From: Nostocoides japonicum T1-X7
Lineage (GTDB): Bacteria > Actinomycetota > Actinomycetes > Actinomycetales > Dermatophilaceae
Assembly: GCF_001046855.1 (NCBI RefSeq)
Contig: NZ_HF570958.1
Coordinates: 3,387,598 to 3,435,988, forward strand
Length of the DNA stretch: 48,391 nucleotides
Direction of reading: 5' to 3'
A program made the position numbers and the translations under genes. The notes beneath the pieces are model-generated. The model searched no databases, was not told the origin of the DNA, and was given only the letters and a program-made list of their open reading frames with translations. Below are positions 42,086 through 48,391 of this stretch, piece by piece; the first letter of the stretch is position 1; every line of letters starts with the position of its first letter.

Positions 42086-43290
42086 GAGGATGCTCGTCCT
42101 TTCAGGCTGCCGATGCCCAGCGAGCCGTCGGTCGACGGCTCGGACCCGGAGGATGGTGGTGCGGACGTCGAGGGTCGCTCGGACGCCGAGACTGCAGGGG
42201 ACCCCGAATCGGGCGCCAGGTCCGGCGGTGCCCCGGAGCCCGCCGAGCCCCCCGGACCCGGCGAGGGAGCGGAGGCCAGTGCCGACCCCGGCCCGACCCC
42301 GCCGCCGGACGGGGACTGCTCCTCGGGTCCGGCGTGGGAGCCCGCGTCGGACCCGAGGACGGACTCGGGGTCCTCGAGGAGGTCGACGGTGGGCACGAAG
42401 AACAGGTTGCCGGTCACGGCGGTGGAGAAGTCGAGGATCCGGTCGTGGCTCGCCGGCGGGTTGCCGAGGAACATGTTGCGGAGCATCTGCTCGATGACGT
42501 CGGGCACCGCGGCATACCCGATGAAGTAGGTGCCGAACTCACGGGACCCGATCGACCCGAACGGCATGTTGTCGCGCACGATGTCGTGCTCGACGCCGTT
42601 CTCGTCGACGATCGTGTTGAGGGCGACGTGCGAGTCGGCCGGCTTGACGTCGTCGGGCAGCTCGATGTCGCTCAGCTTGCTCCGGCCGATGACCCGCTCC
42701 TGCTCCTCGACGGGCAGGGCGTTCCACGTGTCGAGGTCGTGGAGGTACTTCTGGACGATGACGTAGCTCCCGCCCGCATACCGCTCGTCCTCCTCCCCGA
42801 CGAACACGGCCGCCTCCGCCGCGTCACCGACCGGGTTCTCCGTGCCGTCGACGAACCCGAGGAGGTCCCGCTCGTCGAAGAACCGGAACCCGTGCACCTC
42901 GTCGACGACCTCGGCGCACCCGCGCAGGCGGTTCAGGAGGTGCCCCGCCAGCTCGAAGCACAGGTCCATCCGCCGGGCCCGCAGGTGGAAGAGGAGGTCG
43001 CCGGGTGTCGAGACGGCGGTATGCCGAGCACCCTCCAGCCGGCGGAACGGGTGGAGTCCCGCGGGCCGGGGTGCCGAGTACAGCCGGTCCCACAGCTCGG
43101 CACCGATCCCGACGACGCAGGTCAGGCCACCCTCCGGCGCGCGGAACCCCACCGCCCGGGTGAGGCCGCCCACGTCGGCGAACAGGTCGCGGACGATCGG
43201 CTCAGCGCCGGGGTCGACCCGGACGACGAGGAAGATCGCCGCGTCGGCAGGGGGCGCGAGGATGCTCTGCCGTTCCACCGACTGCGTCAT
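42082..43290 (-). CDS. Dye-decolourising peroxidase, encapsulin cargo
   Basis: 402 aa. It has the DyP signature GFVDGTEN with catalytic D148, a proximal haem ligand candidate H221 (DSHVALNTI) and the distal R240 (IVRDNMPFG). The catalytic domain ends near residue 310. A Pro/Gly/Ser-rich linker of about 75 residues follows, then the cargo-loading peptide DGSLGIGSLKG (388-398), which directs the enzyme into the encapsulin shell. It is the first gene of the pair and consumes peroxide with an organic reductant. The linker is much longer than in many cargo peroxidases. Confidence 0.95.
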   Translation of the reverse strand: MTQSVERQSILAPPADAAIFLVVRVDPGAEPIVRDLFADVGGLTRAVGFRAPEGGLTCVVGIGAELWDRLYSAPRPAGLHPFRRLEGARHTAVSTPGDLLFHLRARRMDLCFELAGHLLNRLRGCAEVVDEVHGFRFFDERDLLGFVDGTENPVGDAAEAAVFVGEEDERYAGGSYVIVQKYLHDLDTWNALPVEEQERVIGRSKLSDIELPDDVKPADSHVALNTIVDENGVEHDIVRDNMPFGSIGSREFGTYFIGYAAVPDVIEQMLRNMFLGNPPASHDRILDFSTAVTGNLFFVPTVDLLEDPESVLGSDAGSHAGPEEQSPSGGGVGPGSALASAPSPGPGGSAGSGAPPDLAPDSGSPAVSASERPSTSAPPSSGSEPSTDGSLGIGSLKGRASS

Positions 43291-43346
43291 CCGACCGCGC
43301 TCCGCCTTCCGTGCTCACGACCCCGTTCGCGCGGCCCGGCCCACTC

Positions 43347-44138
43347 TCACGCCGTGGCCGCGTAACTCGGGAGAGGGAAATAGTGTCGCAGGAAAGCCGG
43401 ACGTTCAAAACGTGCCCACGGGTCGAGCGGCGCCGCGAGGCGGTCGAGGACGGCGTAGACGGCGGCCGGGTGGACCGCGAGCCCGAGATGGCTCGCCGCG
43501 ACCTCGATGTTCTCGCTGAGGTCGTCCTCGGGGTGGAGACATGCCTCCCAGCGGACGACCCCGTCGAACCGGCTGTAGACCGACGTCGACGGAACCGCGG
43601 GCGGAGGTGCCGTGATCCACGTGTCGAAGGCGAACTCCGGCAGGTGCTGGTCGACGTGGCGGACGTAGGTCTGATGCGCGCGCGACTGGCGGCTGTCGGA
43701 GATCCCGATCGGGCTCCCGAGGGTGATGATCCGCTCGACGACGCCGGGGTGCCGACGGGCGAGCTCGCGGGCGAAGATCCCGCCGAGGCTCTGGCCGATG
43801 AGGCTGACCGGCCGGCCGTGGGCCTCGCGGATCTCCAGGAGCAACCGGTCCATGCCGGCGATGGCCTTCGGCGTGGGCCCGATGTTCCTGCCGAGCCCCC
43901 AGGCATACGGCTCGTAGCCCGACGAGGCGAGGATGCGACGCAGCGGCGCCGTCGACCAGTCGTCGGCCATGAGCCCCGGAAGGAGGAGCACCGGTCGTCC
44001 TTCGCCGTCCCCGCCCTGCCTCCGGAGCCACTCCCGGACCGCGAGGAACCACGCATACTCGGAGAGGGCTCGCGGGCCCTCGGTCAGGCCGAAGAGCAGC
44101 TGGGGCGGCTCCTGCGGGACAGGAACGGATCGGCTCAC
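43347..44138 (-). CDS. Alpha/beta hydrolase, lipase-like
   Basis: 263 aa from GTG 44138 with AAGGG 7 bp upstream; an ATG at 44153 is possible. Oxyanion segment VLLLPGLMADDWSTAPLRRI, nucleophile elbow SLIGQSLGGIFARELARRHP, and a C-terminal His candidate in ASHLGLAVHPAAVYAV. It resembles actinobacterial triacylglycerol-lipase/esterase-like proteins. No signal peptide is visible. It is 56 bp upstream of the peroxidase gene on the same strand and could be co-transcribed with it, but no functional link is known. Confidence 0.8.
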   Translation of the reverse strand: MSRSVPVPQEPPQLLFGLTEGPRALSEYAWFLAVREWLRRQGGDGEGRPVLLLPGLMADDWSTAPLRRILASSGYEPYAWGLGRNIGPTPKAIAGMDRLLLEIREAHGRPVSLIGQSLGGIFARELARRHPGVVERIITLGSPIGISDSRQSRAHQTYVRHVDQHLPEFAFDTWITAPPPAVPSTSVYSRFDGVVRWEACLHPEDDLSENIEVAASHLGLAVHPAAVYAVLDRLAAPLDPWARFERPAFLRHYFPLPSYAATA

Positions 44139-44221
44139 TACTCCACCCTTCATATGGGTCGTCCTCGGGACTCGGATCCGCGGTCGGCCCACCCGGGTCG
44201 CGGCGTCGTCGGCCGACCTGT

Positions 44222-44264
44222 GAACCTGAACGTGACAGCGAGTTCAGGTTCCTTGTACGGTACA
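44222..44264. promoter_or_regulatory. Two adjacent dyads upstream of the phosphotriesterase gene
   Basis: GAACCTGAAC (44222-44231) and GTTCAGGTTC (44242-44251) are a perfect 10-bp inverted repeat with a 10-bp spacer. Three bases on is a second dyad, TGTAC-G-GTACA (44254-44264). They lie 60-100 bp before the ATG at 44324 in a divergent intergenic region. They look like regulator sites; no cognate regulator can be named. Confidence 0.6.
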
Positions 44265-44323
44265 CCGCAACGTGGCGGTCGACACACGACTCCACACACG
44301 CGTCGAGGTCAAAGGAGCCCGCG

Positions 44324-45307
44324 ATGACAACAGTGGAGACGGTCCGGGGGCCGGTCGAGGTCGACGCGCTGGGACAGGTCCTCATGCACGAGCATGTCTT
44401 CACGATCGGCACGGAGATCCGTCAGAACTATCCGGACTACCCCGACCACTGGGACGAGGACGAACGGGTCGCCGACGCCGTCGCGAAGCTCCGGGAGTGC
44501 GCCTCCCGGGGGATCTCGACGATCGTCGACCCGACCGTCATCGGGCTGGGTCGGTACATCCCACGGATCCAGCGGATCAACGCCGAGGTCGACCTCAACA
44601 TCGTCGTCGCGACCGGCCTGTACACCTACGACGACGTGCCAATGCAGTTCCACTTCAGCGGTCCCGGCCTCGTCTTCGACGTCGCCGACCCGATGGTCGA
44701 GCTGTTCGTCAGCGACATCCGCGAGGGCATCGCCGGGACGGGCGTCAAGGCGGGACTCCTCAAGTGCGCCATCGACGAGCCGGCCCTCACCCCCGGTGTC
44801 GAGCGGGTGCTGCGGGCCGTGGGGCAGGCACACGTCGAGACGGGGACGCCGATCACCGTCCACACCCACGCGGCGGGCCGCACCGGTCTCATCGCCCTGC
44901 GCGTCCTCCGCGAGGAGGGCGTCGACCTCACGAAGGTCGTCATCGGACACTCGGGCGACACGACGGACCTCGACTACCTCAAGGAGGTCGCCGAGAGCGG
45001 CGCCCTCCTCGGGATGGACCGCTTCGGCATCGACGTCTTCTGCCCCTTCGAGGACCGGGTCGACACCGTGGCCGCCATGGCCCGCGAGGGGTATGCCGGC
45101 CAGATGGTGCTCGCCCACGACGCCTCGTGCTACAGCGACTTCTACCCCGAGGCCTCGCGCAAGGCGCTGCTCCCGAAGTGGGAGTTCACGCACATCAGCG
45201 ACGACGTCCTGCCGGCCCTCCGCGAGCGCGGGGTCACCGAGGAACAGATCACGACCATGCTCGTGGACAACCCACGACGCTACTTCTCGGGAGAGGCCGC
45301 GGCATGA
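44324..45307 (+). CDS. Phosphotriesterase-like amidohydrolase (probable lactonase)
   Basis: 327 aa, ATG with AAAGGAG upstream. The binuclear metal site is complete: H22 and H24 (MHEHVF), the lysine to be carboxylated K147 (GLLKCAID), H180 (TVHTHAAGRTG), H209 (IGHSGDT) and D266 (LAHDASC). Family members hydrolyse lactones, including acyl-homoserine lactones, and sometimes phosphotriesters. It overlaps the acyl-CoA synthetase gene by 4 bp. A lactone opened here could give the hydroxy acid that the synthetase activates (inference). Confidence 0.88.
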   Translation: MTTVETVRGPVEVDALGQVLMHEHVFTIGTEIRQNYPDYPDHWDEDERVADAVAKLRECASRGISTIVDPTVIGLGRYIPRIQRINAEVDLNIVVATGLYTYDDVPMQFHFSGPGLVFDVADPMVELFVSDIREGIAGTGVKAGLLKCAIDEPALTPGVERVLRAVGQAHVETGTPITVHTHAAGRTGLIALRVLREEGVDLTKVVIGHSGDTTDLDYLKEVAESGALLGMDRFGIDVFCPFEDRVDTVAAMAREGYAGQMVLAHDASCYSDFYPEASRKALLPKWEFTHISDDVLPALRERGVTEEQITTMLVDNPRRYFSGEAAA

Positions 45308-46836
45308 CCGACGTCGTCGTCATCCCCCGTGACGAGAACCCCTTCGGCCGCGACGGCGTCCGCATCGACGCGAACGGCGTGCCACGGTATGCCGAGCTGC
45401 CGGTCTCGCTCGTCGCCATGCTCGAGCATCAGGTCACCACCCGGCCGGACGCCGAGGCGCTCGTCGAGATCGACGGCGAGCGCCTGACGTACCGGGAGCT
45501 GTGGGACCGCGCGTCCCGGGTCGCCGGAGGCCTGCGGGAGTCGGGCCTGCAGCGGGGCGACCGGGTCGCCGTGCGGTACCCCGCCGGCGTCCGATGGGTC
45601 CTCGCGTTCTGGGGGACGCTCATCGCCGGCGGGATCGTCGTCGCCGTCAACACGAGGTCGTCGCAGCCCGAGGTCGAGTTCATCCTCGGCGACGCGGGCG
45701 TCACGGTCGATCTCGGCCCGGACGTGCCGCTGCCCGACGGCGGTCCCGTCACTGAGCCCGGCCTCGGGCTCGACGACGTCGCCGCGTTCTTCTACACCTC
45801 CGGGACGACCGGGCACCCCAAGGGCGTGCCGACGACGCACGAGGCGTTCCTGACGAACGTGGAGAACATGATCCGCTGCCTCGGGATCTCCCACGACGTC
45901 GGCGAGGACCTCCGGACGCTCATCTCCGTCCCGCTCTTCCACGTCACCGGGTGCAACTCGCAGCTGCTCGTCGCGACCCAGGTCGGCGGCGCGTCGGTCA
46001 TCATGCCCGCCCTCGACCAGGTGCGGCTCATCGAGACCATCGCCGGCGAGCGGATCAGCTTCATCGTCACGGTCCCCGCCGTCTACGCGCTCATCCTGCG
46101 CCGGCCGGAGTTCGCCGACGCGGACGTGTCGGCCATCCGGTGGGTCGGGTACGGCGGGGCGCCCATCGCGCCGAGCCTCGTCTCGGCCCTCCAGAAGGCC
46201 TTCCCGGCCGCCGAGGTCTTCAACGGCTACGGCATGACCGAGACCGCCTCCCTCCTCACCTCGTTGCCGCACCGCGACGCCGTCGCCCACGCCGACTCGG
46301 TCGGGTATGCCGTGCCGTCGGTCGACCTCGGCGTCGTCCCCTCCGCCGACGATCCGCAGCTCGGGGAGCTCGTCGCGCGCGGGGCCAACGTGACGACCGG
46401 CTACTGGGAACGGCCCGAGACGACGGCCGAGACCATCGTCGACGGCTGGCTGCACACCGGCGACGTCGTCCGGGTCGACGAGGCGGGCCGCATCCACATC
46501 GTCGACCGGATCAAGGACATCATCATCCGGGGCGGCGAGAACGTCTCGAGCATCGAGGTGGAGGCGGCGCTCAGCTCGGCCCCCGGCGTGCTCGAGGCCG
46601 CCGTCCTCGCCGTGCCCGACGACATCATGGGCGAGAAGGTCGGAGCGGTGGTCTACGGCGGCGAGGCGACACCCGAGGTCGAGGCCATCCTCGCCCACTG
46701 CCGCGAGCAGCTCGCCGACTTCAAGGTTCCGCAGTACCTCGTCGTCGCCGACGGGCCGTTGCCGCGCAACCCGGGAGGGAAGCTGGTCAAGACGGCGCTG
46801 CGCGACACCGTCGTCTGGGGACCACCGCTGCGATGA
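45304..46836 (+). CDS. AMP-forming acyl-CoA synthetase
   Basis: 510 aa. The adenylate-forming core is clear: P-loop FFYTSGTTGHPKG (162-174), GYGMTETASL, HTGDVVRVDEAGRIHIVDRI, and the C-terminal catalytic lysine in PRNPGGKLVKTALR. Such enzymes convert a carboxylic acid to its CoA ester with ATP. Between the N-terminal block and the P-loop the sequence is shorter than in long-chain enzymes, which suits a small or medium substrate. It is translationally coupled to the lactonase gene. Confidence 0.88.
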   Translation: MTDVVVIPRDENPFGRDGVRIDANGVPRYAELPVSLVAMLEHQVTTRPDAEALVEIDGERLTYRELWDRASRVAGGLRESGLQRGDRVAVRYPAGVRWVLAFWGTLIAGGIVVAVNTRSSQPEVEFILGDAGVTVDLGPDVPLPDGGPVTEPGLGLDDVAAFFYTSGTTGHPKGVPTTHEAFLTNVENMIRCLGISHDVGEDLRTLISVPLFHVTGCNSQLLVATQVGGASVIMPALDQVRLIETIAGERISFIVTVPAVYALILRRPEFADADVSAIRWVGYGGAPIAPSLVSALQKAFPAAEVFNGYGMTETASLLTSLPHRDAVAHADSVGYAVPSVDLGVVPSADDPQLGELVARGANVTTGYWERPETTAETIVDGWLHTGDVVRVDEAGRIHIVDRIKDIIIRGGENVSSIEVEAALSSAPGVLEAAVLAVPDDIMGEKVGAVVYGGEATPEVEAILAHCREQLADFKVPQYLVVADGPLPRNPGGKLVKTALRDTVVWGPPLR

Positions 46837-46879
46837 CGCAGACCCGGGTTCGGTCGGCCCGGCATGGGAACCGTCCCGA

Positions 46880-48055
46880 TCAGACGATGGCCCGTTCGAG
46901 GACGGTGGTGCCCGCCGCGAAGCGGTCCGCCGACAGGGTGCTCACGTCGATGACCGGCTCCCGGTCGAGGTAGAGGTCCCGGAGCACCTCGCCCACCGCC
47001 GGGCCCTGGAGGAAGCCGTGGCCGGAGAAGCCCGCGGCGTAGAGGAAGCGGGAGACGGCGGGTGCCTCGCCGATGAGGGCGTTGTGGTCCGGGGTGCACT
47101 CGTAGTAGCCCGCCCACCGGTGGGCGAGGCCGAGGTCGAGGAGCGCGGGGGCACGACGTTCCATCGCCTCGAGCAGGTCGGAGGTCCAGGCGTCGCTGAA
47201 TCCGGGCCGGAAGCCGGGACGCTCGCCCCGGTAGGACATGCCGACGAGCACCGAGGGTCCCTCGCGGTGCAGGTAGAACGTGGACTGCGCGTCGATCGTC
47301 ATCGGCGTCCGGTCGTGGAAGACGTCGAGGAGCGGGGCCGGCAGTGGCTCGGTCACGACGATCTGCCGGCGGAGGGGGTCGATGGGCAGGTCGACGCCGG
47401 CCCACTCCCCGACCGCCCGGGACCACGTGCCCGCCGTGCACACGACGGTCGACGTGCGCACCGTGCCGCCCTCGGTCATGACCCCCGTGATCTCGCCGCC
47501 CGACGTCTCGATGCCCGTGACGCCCACGCCGGTGCGGACGGTGGCGCCGTGGGCGCGGGCTCCCCTGGCATACCCCTGGACGACGTTCTCGGGGCTGCAG
47601 TAGCCGTCGCGCGGATGGAAGGTGGCGCCGAGAACTTCGCCGGTCACGATCCCGGGGTTGAGGCGGCCCGCCTCCTCGGCGCCGAGCAGCCGGGTGGCGA
47701 CGCCCCGCGCGTTCTGCATCGCGACGGCCTCCTGCGCGGCAGCCCACGCCGCGGGCTCGGTGTGGAGGAAGAGGTACCCCACCTGGTGGAGGTCGATCTC
47801 CCCGCCCGGTCGCTCGGCGAAGCGCTCGAAGGCGAGCAGGCTGCGCGCGCCGAGCTCGACGTTGACCGCGTCGGAGAACTGGGCCCGCACCCCGCCCGCG
47901 GACCTCGACGTCGAGCCGCAGGCCAGAGCGTCCCGCTCGAGGAGGAGAACGTCGCGCACGCCGGCCTCGGCGAGGTGGAACGCGGTGCTGGCTCCCATGA
48001 CGCCCCCGCCGACGACGACGACCTGGGCGCTCTCGGGCAACGGGCGAGTGCTCAT
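46880..48055 (-). CDS. DAO-family FAD oxidoreductase (sarcosine-oxidase-beta/glycine-oxidase-like)
   Basis: 391 aa from ATG 48055, which sets the FAD motif close to the start (AQVVVVGGGVMGASTAFHLA). It has SRSAGGVRAQFSDAVNVELG, as in sarcosine oxidase beta and related dehydrogenases, and the C-terminal HRWAGYYECTPDHNALIGEA and GFSGHGFLQGPAVG. These enzymes oxidise secondary or primary amino acids to imines. It is convergent with the synthetase gene, with only 43 bp between. Substrate unknown. Confidence 0.85.
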   Translation of the reverse strand: MSTRPLPESAQVVVVGGGVMGASTAFHLAEAGVRDVLLLERDALACGSTSRSAGGVRAQFSDAVNVELGARSLLAFERFAERPGGEIDLHQVGYLFLHTEPAAWAAAQEAVAMQNARGVATRLLGAEEAGRLNPGIVTGEVLGATFHPRDGYCSPENVVQGYARGARAHGATVRTGVGVTGIETSGGEITGVMTEGGTVRTSTVVCTAGTWSRAVGEWAGVDLPIDPLRRQIVVTEPLPAPLLDVFHDRTPMTIDAQSTFYLHREGPSVLVGMSYRGERPGFRPGFSDAWTSDLLEAMERRAPALLDLGLAHRWAGYYECTPDHNALIGEAPAVSRFLYAAGFSGHGFLQGPAVGEVLRDLYLDREPVIDVSTLSADRFAAGTTVLERAIV

Positions 48056-48132
48056 GGCTCGATTGTGGGATACCGGGAAAGGCGAGGAAAAGCGATGATT
48101 CGTATGCCGAAGGCCATAGGAACCCTGAGGTA

Positions 48133-48391
48133 TCACCCGTCCGCGCGTCGGGACGGCGGCCGCTCCGCTTCCTCACATACGATCCGGACGCCCTCGGCGA
48201 TGCGGTAGGGGCTCGCCGCGACGAGCGCCCCCACGGCCCGCCGCAGCCGGCTCACCTCGGCGCGCACGGTGACCTGGTGCTCGTCGTCGCCGTAGATCGC
48301 GCGGCTCAGCCGGGCGGCGCTCAGCCCGCTCGGCCCTGCGGCGGCGAGGAGGCGGAGGATCTCCGCGTGCCGCCGCGTGAGGGACGCCCGC
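48133..48391 (-). CDS. C-terminal part of a regulator with winged helix-turn-helix (cut by window edge)
   Basis: The last 85 residues of a protein that begins beyond the right edge. They contain ASLTRRHAEILRLLAAAGPS, then GLSAARLSRAIYGDDEHQVT and VRAEVSRLRRAVG, a winged helix-turn-helix. The pattern matches the C-terminal domain of actinobacterial GAF-domain regulators. The sensor part is not visible, so only the DNA-binding role can be claimed. Confidence 0.7.
   Translation of the reverse strand, partial: RASLTRRHAEILRLLAAAGPSGLSAARLSRAIYGDDEHQVTVRAEVSRLRRAVGALVAASPYRIAEGVRIVCEEAERPPSRRADG

Overview
The window is about 72% G+C, with short gaps, many 4-bp ATGA/GTGA stop-start overlaps, GTG starts, Tat/lipoprotein signals on binding proteins and an F420/PPOX-type protein. 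This points to a high-GC actinobacterium; an Intrasporangiaceae-like soil organism (Janibacter/Knoellia relatives) is a guess from codon style only. Almost everything is accessory catabolism: uptake systems, the enzymes that follow them, and local regulators. No rRNA, tRNA, insertion sequence, phage gene or CRISPR array was seen.

Layout. 1-7114 (minus): a nickel/peptide-type ABC importer (binding protein, two permeases, two ATPases) in one operon with an NtaA/DszA-type flavin monooxygenase and an edge-truncated FAD monooxygenase. A divergent LysR gene and a cupin follow (7522-8960). 8975-12296: a GntR repressor divergent from a hydroxylysine-kinase-like APH enzyme and an ethanolamine-phosphate/phosphohydroxylysine phospho-lyase-like PLP enzyme, with a palindromic operator on the promoter. 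12485-14791: an aroA-like EPSP synthase and a fold-IV PLP enzyme closely resembling (R)-selective amine transaminases. 14801-15510: tandem repeat array 1. 15947-26137: a trans-4-hydroxyproline catabolic locus with a polar amino-acid ABC importer, PPOX protein, D-hydroxyproline dehydrogenase-like flavoprotein, aldehyde dehydrogenase, DapA-family deaminase, two proline-racemase-family epimerases (one with a frameshift) and a GntR regulator. A shared TTGTATKACAACCAGCG operator lies before the importer and in the divergent enzyme promoter.

26400-34183: a peptide/opine-type ABC importer operon ending in a CocE/S15 hydrolase and a TetR regulator, preceded by a promoter buried in a 20-bp perfect inverted repeat that also contains the Shine-Dalgarno. 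34197-36218: a cobalamin riboswitch, cbtB, cbtA and a FhuF-like reductase with no ordinary start codon. 36249-36726: repeat array 3. 36755-40138: a coiled-coil protein, an AraC regulator with a collagen-like tail and a siderophore-binding lipoprotein, with candidate iron boxes. 40151-41222: repeat array 2, homologous to array 1. 41270-43290: an encapsulin shell and its DyP peroxidase cargo. 43347-48391: a lipase-like hydrolase, a phosphotriesterase-like lactonase with an acyl-CoA synthetase, a DAO-family oxidoreductase and a truncated regulator.

The less ordinary signals are the two related tandem arrays 25 kb apart, the promoter/hairpin before 26400, the kinase/phospho-lyase pair, the two-operator hydroxyproline regulon with Cys/Cys and Ser/Cys racemase paralogues, and a strong excess of the heptamer GTATGCC/GGCATAC on both strands, inside and outside genes.
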